Assembly: GCA_045538465.1 (NCBI GenBank)
Contig: JAZSRK010000051.1
Span: 4,505-68,504 of the forward strand
DNA from: Limiplasma sp045538465
GTDB taxonomy: Bacteria; Bacillota; Clostridia; Christensenellales; Aristaeellaceae
Length of the DNA: 64,000 bases
Direction: 5' to 3'
Positions 1-7,615 of this stretch are shown here, in pieces. The notes under the pieces were generated by a model. That model searched no databases, was not told where the DNA came from, and worked only from the letters and a program-made list of their open reading frames with translations. Every line of letters starts with the position of its first letter. Position 1 is the stretch's first letter. The position numbers were made by a program, and so were the translations under genes.

Positions 1-2
1 CC

Positions 3-1700
3 CAGAAGCAATTGGAAGAACTGGGCTATTACAACGATAAGATCACCGGCGAAAACGATAAGGCCACACAGGCGGCCATCAAGCTCTTTGAAGCCAAGCA
101 CGGTTTGATGCAGGATGGCGAATTGGATCCCGCCGATCAGGAAGTGCTCTATGGAGCTACCGTGCTTTCGGCTTCGGCAGTGGTCACGCCCACGCCTGCG
201 CCTACTCCGGCGCCTCCCACCACCATTGTGCGCCCCGACGACCAGAGCGATGATGCTCTTAAGGTACAGACCCGTCTGAAGGAGCTTGGCTACTACACCG
301 GCAAGCTGGATGGCAAGTTTGGCAGCGGCAGTGTGAGCGCCCTTAAGGCCTTCCAGAAAGCAAACGGTTTGGAGCAGGATGGTATCTGCGGCATCAAGAC
401 CCGCGCCGTGCTGTTTGCACCGCACCCTGTGTATGCAAACCCCACCCCGGCTCCCGCCCCCTCTACCGAGGAAGATACGAACGTTACACTGGCTGGTGGC
501 TATCCTGTTGTTACAAAAGATAATGTGGTGCTGATCATGGCTGGTAGCCGCGGCGATGCAGTTTTGCAGGTGCAGAAGCGCTTGCAGGAGCTGGGCTATT
601 ATTCCTCCCGTTTGGATGGCGTATGCCTCAGCGATGATATCACGGCCATTCGCAATTTCCAGAGTGCCAATGGTCTCAAGGTAGACGGTAAAGCTGGTTA
701 CGATACACAGAGCAAGCTGTTCAGCAGCGATGCTGTGCGAGGCAATGCGGTGGTCACCACCAGCAAGACCCTGCGTGTGGGGAGCGAAGGCCCCGAAGTG
801 GTCAGCCTGCAAAACCGCCTGATCGCCTTGGGTTACCTGACCGGCAGTGCAGACGGTAAGTTCGGTAGCAATACCCGCACCGCTTTGATCGCCTTCCAGA
901 AGGCAAACGGTTTGGTGCGAGACGGTGTGGCTGGCGCGAAAACCTTGGCAGCGCTGGATTCTACTTCTGTTGTGACCAACAAGGTGGAAACCGGTACCAC
1001 CCTTCGTGAAGGTGCGGTAAGCGCCTCGGTACAGGCGCTGCAAAACCGCCTGATCGCGCTGGGGTACCTGACTGGCAAGGCTGATGGTATCTTTGGTACC
1101 AAGACCAGCTTGGCTGTCATCAAGTTCCAGAAAGCCAACGGTCTTACCGCAGATGGTATCGCCGGTAAGAAGACCCTTACGCTGATCAACAAGCCCACTG
1201 CGATCGGTTCCTCCGGCACGCAGAGCAACACCGGTGCGCTGAACGTTCCCACTGGCAGCATCAGCGCCGCCAATGTGCGCTACGCCAACTGGTATGATGA
1301 AGTACGCACCAAGGCTCGCACCTATCCCAACGTAACGGTGTACGATTATTCCACCGGCATTTCCTGGCATTTGAACATCTTCTCCAATGGCGCTCACGCC
1401 GATGCAGAGCCCATTACCGCCGAGGATACTGCCAATATGAACCGTGCCTTTGGCGGCAAGACCACGTGGACGCCCAAGCCGGTCTGGATCGTGTTCAGCG
1501 ACGGTTCCGTGTATATGGCTACCACGCACAACACGCCCCACGAGGTATACCACGTCAAGAATAACAATTTCCCGGGTCACTTGTGCGTGCACTTCCCCCG
1601 TACCATGTCGCAGGTGGAATCCATCGGTCCCTACGCCACTTCCCACCAGAAAGCGGTGGAAGCTGGCTGGCAGGAGACTTTGAGAAGATCCGGCAGATAA
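3..1700 (+). CDS. Peptidoglycan-binding repeat protein with C-terminal cysteine domain (5' end outside window)
   Basis: The reading frame is open from the window edge, so the start lies upstream; 565 residues are visible. At least five PG_binding_1-type repeats are seen, each with the pattern LGYY/LGYLTG...DGxFG...AFQKANGLxxDG, at roughly residues 4-50, 88-140, 185-235, 258-312 and 335-388. Pro/Thr-rich linkers (TPTPAPTPAPP and similar) separate the first ones. The last about 135 residues form another domain carrying NNFPGHLCVHFP, which resembles the HxCxxF cysteine motif of Firmicute cell-wall proteins and recalls the catalytic Cys of YkuD L,D-transpeptidases. From the family, a surface or spore-envelope protein binding peptidoglycan is likely; enzymatic activity of the tail is inference. 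A hairpin follows directly. Confidence 0.8.
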   Translation, partial: QKQLEELGYYNDKITGENDKATQAAIKLFEAKHGLMQDGELDPADQEVLYGATVLSASAVVTPTPAPTPAPPTTIVRPDDQSDDALKVQTRLKELGYYTGKLDGKFGSGSVSALKAFQKANGLEQDGICGIKTRAVLFAPHPVYANPTPAPAPSTEEDTNVTLAGGYPVVTKDNVVLIMAGSRGDAVLQVQKRLQELGYYSSRLDGVCLSDDITAIRNFQSANGLKVDGKAGYDTQSKLFSSDAVRGNAVVTTSKTLRVGSEGPEVVSLQNRLIALGYLTGSADGKFGSNTRTALIAFQKANGLVRDGVAGAKTLAALDSTSVVTNKVETGTTLREGAVSASVQALQNRLIALGYLTGKADGIFGTKTSLAVIKFQKANGLTADGIAGKKTLTLINKPTAIGSSGTQSNTGALNVPTGSISAANVRYANWYDEVRTKARTYPNVTVYDYSTGISWHLNIFSNGAHADAEPITAEDTANMNRAFGGKTTWTPKPVWIVFSDGSVYMATTHNTPHEVYHVKNNNFPGHLCVHFPRTMSQVESIGPYATSHQKAVEAGWQETLRRSGR

Positions 1701-1705
1701 AAAGA

Positions 1706-1738
1706 CAGCACCGCAGCCATCCAAGAGCTGCGGTGCTG
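1706..1738 (+). terminator. Hairpin after the peptidoglycan-binding gene
   Basis: A perfect 12-bp stem (CAGCACCGCAGC at 1706-1717 paired with 1727-1738) with a 9-nt loop begins six bases after the stop codon. The following bases are not a strong T-run, so it may be an imperfect intrinsic terminator. Confidence 0.6.
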
Positions 1739-1747
1739 CTGTATAGA

Positions 1748-1778
1748 ACAAACACCGCCTGTATAAATCAGCAGGCGG
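1748..1778. repeat. 31-bp direct repeat, left copy
   Basis: The sequence starting ACAAACACCGCCTG and ending CAGCAGGCGG is identical to positions 2078-2108. Left of this copy the outer half of the terminator stem is missing, so only a 7-bp CCGCCTG/CAGGCGG stem remains here. Confidence 0.8.
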
Positions 1779-2077
1779 CGTCGGGTCGTTGAAAAACTCG
1801 CCTGCGGCGATTTTTTCGACGAGGCTTGCACCGTTTGCCTACTCGCTTACAGCTCGCCGGGCGGCAAACGGCGATAGGAGCCCTTTGCTGCGCAAAGGTT
1901 CCGAAACCACCGGAAGGGTGAGTAAAACGAACCGTGGCGTGAGGACAGCCTGAAAGACTCCGCAGCGCCGAAGCCCAAAGCCGATGTAATCGGATTTGGG
2001 CCGCAATACATGTCGCTGGTTTCGGATCACAGTCAGAGGGTTGCGACCCTCCGACACCTCCCAAGGTTTATCGACAG
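1779..2077. other. Hairpin-rich non-coding segment between 31-bp direct repeats
   Basis: This roughly 299-bp stretch has no convincing gene. It holds consecutive inverted repeats: 1786-1822 (TCGTTGAAAAA... against ...TTTTTTCGACGA), 1831-1839 with 1863-1871 (9 bp), 1882-1888 with 1892-1898 (7 bp, 3-nt loop), 1974-1985 with 1989-2000 (12 positions with one G.A mismatch), and 2036-2041 with 2046-2051 (6 bp). It is bounded on both sides by the same 31-bp sequence, half of the terminator of the ABC operon to its right. Either a structured RNA or a small non-autonomous mobile/repeat unit would explain this; neither can be decided without searching for other copies. Confidence 0.55.
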
Positions 2078-2117
2078 ACAAACACCGCCTGTATAAATCA
2101 GCAGGCGGTGTTTGTCT
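2076..2117 (-). terminator. Terminator of the SsuABC-type operon, overlapping the ATPase stop
   Basis: A perfect 16-bp stem, AGACAAACACCGCCTG (2076-2091) with its complement at 2102-2117, and a 10-nt loop. The ATPase stop codon (complement of 2098-2100) lies inside the loop, so the last six or so codons are part of the hairpin. The symmetric sequence could act in both directions, although no long T-run is present. Confidence 0.6.
2078..2108. repeat. 31-bp direct repeat, right copy
   Basis: Identical to 1748-1778, 330 bp away. This copy is embedded in the intact terminator hairpin 2076-2117 and also encodes the last codons of the ABC ATPase gene on the minus strand. Confidence 0.8.
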
Positions 2118-2688
2118 GTGCGGGCACATCCAATTCGATCAGATGGTGCCCTGCTGCATCTTCGGGGTCATGAGTGACCATTAGAACGGTTTTGCCATTG
2201 GTCATTTCCTCTACCAGATGGATCACCTGTCGGCGGGTATCTTCGTCCAGCCCTTTATAGGGTTCGTCCAGCAGCAGTAGGTCGTAATCGCTGAGCAATG
2301 CCCGAGCGATGGCGACACGGCGCTTCATGCCGCCACTGTAGGTGGCCACAGGCTGGTGGAGGCTATCGGATCCAATGCCCATCGCCAGCAATACATCGTG
2401 GATCTTCTGTTGGGAAACAGGCGCAACCAAGCGGATGTTGGCTTCGGGCGTCATGTTTTCCAGCAGTCGGTTTTCTTGAAACACAGCGCTGATCTTCAGC
2501 CCTTCCGGCTTTGTCACTGTGCCGTTATCGGGTTTTTCCAGCCCCATCAGAATGTTGAGCAGCGTTGTTTTGCCGCTGCCGGAAGCCCCCATCAGGGCAT
2601 AACGCTGCCCTTTTGCAAGGTGCAAGTCAAAGTTTTGAAGCACGATCTTGCCGTCAAAGGCTTTGCAGAGTTTTTGAATGGCGATCAT
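2098..2688 (-). CDS. ABC transporter ATP-binding protein, SsuB/TauB type
   Basis: 196 residues, short for the family (usually about 240-260). Walker A GASGSGKT is at residues 34-41, the Q-loop Gln near 71, the signature YSGGMKRR near 117-124, Walker B LLLLDEP near 137-143 and the switch His in MVTHD near 173. The start chosen is the ATG at 2688, because it forms a 4-base ATGA overlap with the permease stop; an in-frame start 12 bp upstream is also open. It powers the adjacent permease in an importer of the nitrate/sulfonate/taurine class. The substrate cannot be told from sequence. Confidence 0.88.
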   Translation of the reverse strand: MIAIQKLCKAFDGKIVLQNFDLHLAKGQRYALMGASGSGKTTLLNILMGLEKPDNGTVTKPEGLKISAVFQENRLLENMTPEANIRLVAPVSQQKIHDVLLAMGIGSDSLHQPVATYSGGMKRRVAIARALLSDYDLLLLDEPYKGLDEDTRRQVIHLVEEMTNGKTVLMVTHDPEDAAGHHLIELDVPAQTNTAC

Positions 2689-3449
2689 CGCAAAGCCCAC
2701 CTTTCCGCCAGCTTGAGCAGCAGCATCAATAGTTTTTCACATAGCACGCTCAGCAGCACGATCACCAATGTCCAGCAGAATAAGTCGGCTGTTTCCAAGT
2801 ATACCTTGGCGTTGTAGAGCTGCTGACCCACCGATCCGGAGGGGATACCGATCACCTCGGCCGCTACGCCGCTTTTCCAGCAAAGACCAACGGCAATGTT
2901 CAGACCGGTGCGCAAAAAGGGAAGCACTTGGCTGAAATAAACAACGCTCAGCTGCTTGCCAAGCGGTACACGGAATACCTGCGCCATCTCCACCAATTTG
3001 CGGTCGATGCTATCCAGACCATTCAGCGTGTTCAGGTAGATGACTGGAAAACCGATCATCACGCTGATAAGGATGGAAAGATTTTTGCTGGAGACCCATA
3101 GCAGAGCCAAAATGACGAAAGAAGCCACCGGAATGGCTTTGATGGTTGCCGTCAGGGGGGAAAGCAGCTGGCGCACCGGTCGAAACCGGTACGCCAGCGC
3201 AGCCAGCACAATGCCAAGCACGCAGCTTAAGCCGAAGCCTAGCATGATCTTTCCCACCGTATAGAGGATGGCTTTCCAGAACGGTGCTTCCAAAACCAAT
3301 GCGGATAGCCGTTTGAGGGTCTCAAGAGGAGATACCAGCAAAAGCGGCTGATGCATCAGCATGGCACCGATCTGCCATACCAGCAGCCAGAAAACCACCG
3401 CCCAGAGGGAGATCCTGCGTTTATCAGCGCTGGAAGTAGAAGTCTTCAT
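2685..3449 (-). CDS. ABC transporter permease, SsuC/TauC type
   Basis: 254 residues with about six predicted membrane segments, the first at about residues 12-32 (WAVVFWLLVWQIGAMLM). The cytoplasmic loop ISVMIGFPVIYLNTLNGLDS and the following IDRKLVEMAQVFRVP resemble the EAA-like coupling region of BPD_transp_1 permeases of this group. The first 26 bases overlap the end of the binding-protein gene and the stop overlaps the ATPase start, so the three genes are tightly coupled. Role: inner-membrane channel of the importer. Confidence 0.87.
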   Translation of the reverse strand: MKTSTSSADKRRISLWAVVFWLLVWQIGAMLMHQPLLLVSPLETLKRLSALVLEAPFWKAILYTVGKIMLGFGLSCVLGIVLAALAYRFRPVRQLLSPLTATIKAIPVASFVILALLWVSSKNLSILISVMIGFPVIYLNTLNGLDSIDRKLVEMAQVFRVPLGKQLSVVYFSQVLPFLRTGLNIAVGLCWKSGVAAEVIGIPSGSVGQQLYNAKVYLETADLFCWTLVIVLLSVLCEKLLMLLLKLAERWALR

Positions 3450-4383
3450 TGGGCATTGCGCCGCCTACAGAGGCGGGGTTCTGGTCGAAGAGCACCTGCA
3501 GATAGCCGGAAAGCTTCTGCTGCATTTCTTCGCCCTCGATCATAACGATGCAGCAATAGGGGAGAGCGGCCTTGGCAACGGCTTCGGGTACGATCTCGTA
3601 GCTGCCGATGATGGCTGCAGCTTCATCCACATTTTCGTTGGCAAACAGTACAGAAGCGGCATAGGCATCCATAAAGGCGTTTACAGCTTCGGGGTTGTTC
3701 TGTACAAACTCGGTGCGGGCGACCACAACGCCGGTCAAAAGAGCGCTGGGGTTTTCCTTGCCGACCTGCACATCGGCCCAGAGCTGGTTCAGATCCAGCG
3801 CAATGCGCACGCCGGGAGCCTTGGACATGGCAGTGGTAACAAAGGGCTGGGGCAGCAGAGCTACGGCGTTTTCGTCGTTCAGCAGGGCGTTGAGGCACTC
3901 GGTGTGCTCCTTGCTGAAAACGATGTTCACATCGGTGGCGGGGTCGATGCCGTTCTCCTTGAGAATGTAGTTGAGGGCATACTCAGGGGTGGCGCCCTGA
4001 CCGGCAGAATAGATGGTGCGTCCCTTCAGATCTTCGACAGACTGAACGGTCTCGCCGTTTTCGATGATGTACAGAACGCCCAGCGTGTTAACAGCCAGCA
4101 CCTGTACCTTGCCCTGCGTTTTGTTGTACAGGGTGGCAGCCAAGTTGGCAGGCACAGCAGCGATATCCAGCTCGCCTTGGATCAGCTTGGGCGCGATCTC
4201 ATCAGCGGCAGCAGCAATGGAGAAATTCCAGTTGGCACCGGCATCGTCACTCATCATCTTTACCATGCCCATGGCGGTGGGGCCCTTCAGGGCAGCCACA
4301 TTGGCCATAGGTTCGGCGGTGGCAACAGCAGACAGGGAAAGCATCAGAACCAAAACCATCAAAACAGAAACCAGCTTTTTCAT
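3424..4383 (-). CDS. ABC transporter substrate-binding protein, NMT1/SsuA-like
   Basis: 319 residues. An N-terminal signal peptide is clear (MKKLVSVLMVLVLMLSL...ATAEP), but there is no lipobox cysteine, unusual for a Gram-positive binding protein; retention at the membrane is unexplained. The mature part has the order of the NMT1/SsuA periplasmic-binding fold, including VEDLKGRTIYSAGQGATPEY and a C-terminal NPEAVNAFMDAYAASV. A GAAAGGA ribosome site precedes the ATG. It lies 6 bp downstream of the TM1266-like gene and overlaps the permease. Substrates of such proteins include sulfonates, nitrate, thiamine precursors and other small organics; no specific one is supported. Confidence 0.85.
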   Translation of the reverse strand: MKKLVSVLMVLVLMLSLSAVATAEPMANVAALKGPTAMGMVKMMSDDAGANWNFSIAAAADEIAPKLIQGELDIAAVPANLAATLYNKTQGKVQVLAVNTLGVLYIIENGETVQSVEDLKGRTIYSAGQGATPEYALNYILKENGIDPATDVNIVFSKEHTECLNALLNDENAVALLPQPFVTTAMSKAPGVRIALDLNQLWADVQVGKENPSALLTGVVVARTEFVQNNPEAVNAFMDAYAASVLFANENVDEAAAIIGSYEIVPEAVAKAALPYCCIVMIEGEEMQQKLSGYLQVLFDQNPASVGGAMPNEDFYFQR

Positions 4384-4389
4384 AAATGA

Positions 4390-4653
4390 TCAATCCTTTC
4401 TTTTGGTGGAGGCTGTAAGGGCGCTCTTTACCTGCACACCGGGCAGGTTGCCCAGTTTGCCGGTAAGGGAGCCTAAGTCGTCATTGCTGCCTTTCACGAT
4501 CAGACCGATCACGGCTTCTCCGCTGTCCTGATCGGGAATGCCCATTCTTCCGCGAATGATGTGCGCATAGGAACCAATGATCCGGTTCACGCTTTCGGCA
4601 GCGGTGCGGTCTTGCATAACAATACCGACAAAACCTAACCTCTCTTCCGTCAT
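4390..4653 (-). CDS. TM1266-like (iron-only hydrogenase system) putative regulator
   Basis: 87 residues starting at the ATG at 4653, preceded by AAAGGAGG; the longer upstream GTG has no ribosome site and would run through a terminator. The body RLGFVGIVMQDR, an SYAHIIRGRMG segment and AVIGLIVKGSNDDLGSLTGKL match my memory of the small TM1266 family, annotated as a putative regulator of the [FeFe]-hydrogenase system and having an ACT/NikR-like fold. Here it heads an importer operon rather than hydEFG, so it may sense a metal or small ligand controlling uptake. That role is inference. Confidence 0.72.
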   Translation of the reverse strand: MTEERLGFVGIVMQDRTAAESVNRIIGSYAHIIRGRMGIPDQDSGEAVIGLIVKGSNDDLGSLTGKLGNLPGVQVKSALTASTKRKD

Positions 4654-4675
4654 ACCCGTTTCCTCCTTTGTTGAA

Positions 4676-4726
4676 ACCAGAAAAAAACCACCGCAGATCA
4701 CAACCCGTGGGCTGCATCTACGGTGA
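4676..4726 (-). terminator. Attenuator-like hairpin upstream of the TM1266-like gene
   Basis: On the minus strand ACCGTAGAT (ending near 4716) pairs with ATCTGCGGT (near 4688-4696) through one G-U pair, an inner CAGCCC/GGGTTG stem adds six pairs, and a run of seven T residues follows. This is an intrinsic terminator placed between a short leader ORF and the first gene, the typical layout of an attenuator. Confidence 0.65.
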
Positions 4727-4741
4727 TAAAGAACGCATCAT
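4718..4741 (-). CDS. Candidate 7-residue leader peptide (MMRSLSP)
   Basis: ATGATGCGTTCTTTATCACCGTAG on the minus strand reads Met-Met-Arg-Ser-Leu-Ser-Pro-stop. It has a strong ribosome site (AAAGGAGG, about 7-8 bases upstream) and its last codons run into the terminator stem at 4676-4726. No single amino acid is enriched, so classic amino-acid attenuation is not obvious. It may be a translated leader ORF or simply a ribosome-binding decoy. A GGGCG...CGCCC hairpin lies just upstream, around 4765-4787. Confidence 0.4.
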   Translation of the reverse strand: MMRSLSP

Positions 4742-4807
4742 AAGAGCGCCTCCTTTCCATCTTGGGCGAAGGAACCTTCCCGCGCCCGCAACCCGGAGTT
4801 TTTTTGA

Positions 4808-4861
4808 AGTGCTCAGCCCCCTTGGCTTCACGTTTCCGCTTGGCTTTGGCGGCTGAGCACT
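4808..4861 (-). terminator. Hairpin after the S41 peptidase gene
   Basis: An 11-bp inverted repeat, AGTGCTCAGCC (4808-4818) with GGCTGAGCACT (4851-4861), follows the S41 stop codon. The loop is long and the minus-strand tail is A-rich rather than T-rich, so termination efficiency is uncertain. Confidence 0.45.
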
Positions 4862-4876
4862 ATTGGTTGTCGCTAT

Positions 4877-6145
4877 TTATTGTACCTGAGTGCCCTGAGC
4901 CATGTCAAGGGCAAGCTTGTAGGCTTCGTTAAGCTGCACGTCGGTCAGGTCGCCGATCTCGAAGAACATGCTCTTCTGTTCTTCGGGCATCTCTACTACA
5001 ACATCGGGAGTGATGCCGATCTTGTGCACTTCGTTGCCGTTGGGGGTGTAGTACTGAGCGACCGTCAGCTGCATGCCTGCACCGCTGTCGCCAACAGGCA
5101 GCACGTACTGCACAACGCCCTTACCGTAGCTCTGTACACCAACGATGGTGGCACGGCCGCGGTCTTGCAGAGCGCCGGAGAGGATCTCGCTGGCAGAAGC
5201 GGAGTTCTCATTCACCAGCACCACCAGAGGGATGGGGTTGGAACCGTCGGTGGTGGTGTAGGTCTCACCAGAGCCGTCGCGGTAGCGCAGGGTGGCCACT
5301 TCGCCCTTGTCCAAAAACAGGTCAGCTACTTTCACAGCATCGTCGCACCAGCCACCGGGGTTGTCGCGCAGGTCCATAATGAGAGCCTTTGCGCCCTGAT
5401 CGATCAGCTTGTTGAAGTGCTGCTCGAAGGCCACGCTGCAATCGCCGCTGAACTCGTAGAGGGAAATATAGCCCACATCGCCTTCCAGCATGCAGGAGTT
5501 GACCCAGTTAACATGTACGACCGCACGGGTGATAACGAAATCCAGCACCTGATCGCCGCGCATTACCTGCACATTGACGGGTTTGCCCACTTCGCCGCGC
5601 ATGATATCCACTGCATCCTGCAGGGTGGTGGCGGTAACATCCAGATCTTCTACCTTGATCAGTACGTCGCCCTTGAGCATACCCACTTCCATGGCGGGGC
5701 TGTCCAAGAATACGCGGCTGACGGTGCAAAGACCGGTGTTGTAGTTACCCATGATCTGGATGCCGATACCGGCATATTCGCCCTCGTCTTCTTCCCACAT
5801 GGCGGCAAACTCATCGGGGGTATAGTAGAAGGTATAGGGGTCGTCCAGACCGTAGAGCAGACCCATTGCAGCACCATCCAGCATGGCTTCGTGGTCCGGC
5901 TCCTGATAGTAGTGCATATCCACCACTTCCATCAGCTCGACCAAGGTCTCATACTGCTTGAGCTGTTCGTATTCCTCGCGGGAGATGGTAACGGTATCGC
6001 CATCGGAAGAACTCTGGCTGCCGGAGGACTGACCGGCCAGAATATCGGTCAGGCTGGTGGGCAGCAAAGAGCAGCTGGTCAGCATCAGCATGAGGCAGAT
6101 GATCAGCATCAGTACTTTGGTGATCGGTTTGGGGGAATGATTCAT
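4877..6145 (-). CDS. Carboxyl-terminal processing protease (peptidase S41 family lipoprotein)
   Basis: 422 residues. The N-terminus is a lipoprotein signal with lipobox LTSC (Cys near 25), followed by a Ser/Gly-rich linker. A PDZ domain spans about residues 115-205 (YAGIGIQI...GMLKGDVLIKVED) and the S41 catalytic domain about 215-400, with nucleophile Ser in NENSASASEIL and general-base Lys in VQSYGKGVVQ, the Ser-Lys dyad of CtpA/CtpB/Prc. It would cleave exported proteins outside the cell. In Firmicutes such enzymes act in envelope quality control or sporulation signalling. It lies 26 bp downstream of the PucR-type regulator gene and may be co-transcribed with it. Confidence 0.92.
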   Translation of the reverse strand: MNHSPKPITKVLMLIICLMLMLTSCSLLPTSLTDILAGQSSGSQSSSDGDTVTISREEYEQLKQYETLVELMEVVDMHYYQEPDHEAMLDGAAMGLLYGLDDPYTFYYTPDEFAAMWEEDEGEYAGIGIQIMGNYNTGLCTVSRVFLDSPAMEVGMLKGDVLIKVEDLDVTATTLQDAVDIMRGEVGKPVNVQVMRGDQVLDFVITRAVVHVNWVNSCMLEGDVGYISLYEFSGDCSVAFEQHFNKLIDQGAKALIMDLRDNPGGWCDDAVKVADLFLDKGEVATLRYRDGSGETYTTTDGSNPIPLVVLVNENSASASEILSGALQDRGRATIVGVQSYGKGVVQYVLPVGDSGAGMQLTVAQYYTPNGNEVHKIGITPDVVVEMPEEQKSMFFEIGDLTDVQLNEAYKLALDMAQGTQVQ

Positions 6146-6171
6146 AGAGCATGCTACCTTTCTGTAATGGA

Positions 6172-7239
6172 TTATTCTTGCGGAAGCGTTTTTTCTTTAC
6201 CGCATTTATTCAATTCGTAGAGGATCTTAAAGGTGATGGCATCATCGAAATGGCGCAGATCCAACCCGGTAAGGCGAAGCACCTTATCCAGCCGGTACAC
6301 CAGTGTATTGCGGTGGATAAATAGCTGACGGGCGGTGTCGGAAAGGTTAAGATCCTTGCGGAAAAACATGTCGATGGTTTGCAGCATTTCTTCGTTAAAG
6401 AGCTTGGCGGTCCGTCGGTTAAAAAGCAGGGAGTGGAAGTGTTGGCAATCCTCCTGCGGAATGCCCATCAAGAAGCGTTCCAGCAGCATGTGGCTAAAGA
6501 TGTAGATGCACTCTTCCGGGTGGAAAAGACCGCCGATCTCCAGGGCACGTTTTGCCTCTGCGTAGCTTTGCCCGAGCAGAGAAAGGGTATTCCTTTCTTC
6601 GCCTATGCCCACGCTCACATTCAGCCCCAGTTCCTCCATAACGGTCTCACGTACCGCCATGGCGTACTGTTTTAGTTCTTCGATGCCGTCTACCCCTTGC
6701 ATATCTTTGATCAGGGCGGCGCTGGAACGGTTCATCTCCACCAGCACGTCGGTATCGGTCAGCGGCATTAGTTCGCCCAGCAGTGCATAGGCGTTTTTGT
6801 CTGTGCTGTCCAGCCGGAACAGCATAACGCAGCGCTTGGCATTAACGGCGATCTGGTGCTCGTTTGCGTGGGTGGTAAGCTCGGTGCTGCCAAGCTCCTG
6901 CCGCAAAACGCGGCGGTATACATCCGAGCAGCTGGAAATGGAGTAGCTGCTTTTGAGCATGTTCATCAGCATGGCATCAGCTACGGTGAGCAGATCTTCC
7001 ACGCTGGTGCCGCTGGCTTCGGTAACCAAATACACCGGCGGGTTCATATCCAGCCCGCGGCAGATGCTGCGGCCAATATGGTGGTTGATGGAGGGGGAAA
7101 GAACGGTTTCCGGCAAGGCAAAGTCGCTGCCGCCTTCCGGCGCGATGCATTGCCCCGAAGCATCCACAAGCCGCAAGGCTATGCTCAGGCTGTCGAATAC
7201 CTTTGTAATCTTTCGGATATGTCGCTTCTCAATATACAA
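6172..7239 (-). CDS. PucR/CdaR-type helix-turn-helix transcriptional regulator
   Basis: 355 residues beginning at TTG (7239) with GAGAGGAG upstream. The last about 60 residues hold the PucR C-terminal HTH: LNLSDTARQLFIHRNTLVYR followed by LDKVLRLTGLDLRHFDDAITF. The central part (SVGIGEERNTLSLLGQSYAEAK) matches the GGDEF-like middle region of CdaR/PucR proteins. The N-terminal third (IALRLVDASGQCI...) is probably a ligand-sensing region. Members control sugar-diacid, purine or other catabolic genes; the target here is unknown, the nearest gene being the S41 protease downstream. Confidence 0.85.
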   Translation of the reverse strand: MYIEKRHIRKITKVFDSLSIALRLVDASGQCIAPEGGSDFALPETVLSPSINHHIGRSICRGLDMNPPVYLVTEASGTSVEDLLTVADAMLMNMLKSSYSISSCSDVYRRVLRQELGSTELTTHANEHQIAVNAKRCVMLFRLDSTDKNAYALLGELMPLTDTDVLVEMNRSSAALIKDMQGVDGIEELKQYAMAVRETVMEELGLNVSVGIGEERNTLSLLGQSYAEAKRALEIGGLFHPEECIYIFSHMLLERFLMGIPQEDCQHFHSLLFNRRTAKLFNEEMLQTIDMFFRKDLNLSDTARQLFIHRNTLVYRLDKVLRLTGLDLRHFDDAITFKILYELNKCGKEKTLPQE

Positions 7240-7282
7240 TGCCGGGTGCTCCTCTCGTGCCGCATAAGGTACGGCTAACTGT

Positions 7283-7311
7283 ATTATAGCATATTAACGG
7301 CATCGTGCAAA
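7283..7311 (-). promoter_or_regulatory. Promoter of the PucR-type regulator
   Basis: On the minus strand, -10 TATAAT (7283-7288) and -35 TTTGCA (7306-7311) are separated by 17 bp. The -10 is a perfect match and lies about 45 bp before the TTG start. Confidence 0.6.
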
Positions 7312-7436
7312 GAAAATTAAGTATTTTACAGTTTGGTAATAAGCTGGGCACAGCACTGACATATGGTAAAAAGTAGGTGCAGCCTTACTTGGTACAGCTT
7401 AGCAACATAAAGTTTGCAAAAAGATAAAATGGGGGA

Positions 7437-7465
7437 TTGACGAACCATGGGCAGCGTGCTATAAT
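7437..7465 (+). promoter_or_regulatory. Sigma-A promoter of the tRNA-Ser pair
   Basis: TTGACG (7437-7442), a 17-bp spacer and TATAAT (7460-7465), ending 20 bp before the first tRNA. This is close to the housekeeping consensus, as expected for a strong tRNA promoter. Confidence 0.85.
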
Positions 7466-7485
7466 AATCAAGCTGGTTAAAGCAA

Positions 7486-7574
7486 GGAGAGATGGCCGAG
7501 CGGTTGATGGCGCTGGTCTTGAAAACCAGTGATACCGAAAGGTACCGGGGGTTCGAATCCCTCTCTCTCCGCCA
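7486..7574 (+). tRNA. tRNA-Ser (UGA anticodon)
   Basis: Starts GGAGAGATGGCCGAGCGG; acceptor GGAGAGA pairs with TCTCTCC, the anticodon stem is CTGGT/ACCAG with loop CTTGAAA (anticodon TGA at 7520-7522), a long variable arm typical of class II tRNA-Ser is present, and the T loop is TTCGAAT. The CCA end is encoded at 7572-7574. Confidence 0.96.
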
Positions 7575-7615
7575 GCTTCTTTTCAAAGGAGCAAGGGCAT
7601 ACAGGCCGTCCACAT

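Noticed and set aside
1839..2129. 96-codon minus ORF inside the 300-bp hairpin-rich segment
   Set aside because: It runs through several inverted repeats, has no ribosome site and no recognisable domain; the segment is better described as non-coding.
4640..4876. TPP, SAM or other classic riboswitch upstream of the TM1266-like gene
   Set aside because: The conserved TPP (CUGAGA and GAUCUGG) or SAM-I (k-turn, GCAACC context) core sequences were not found on either strand.
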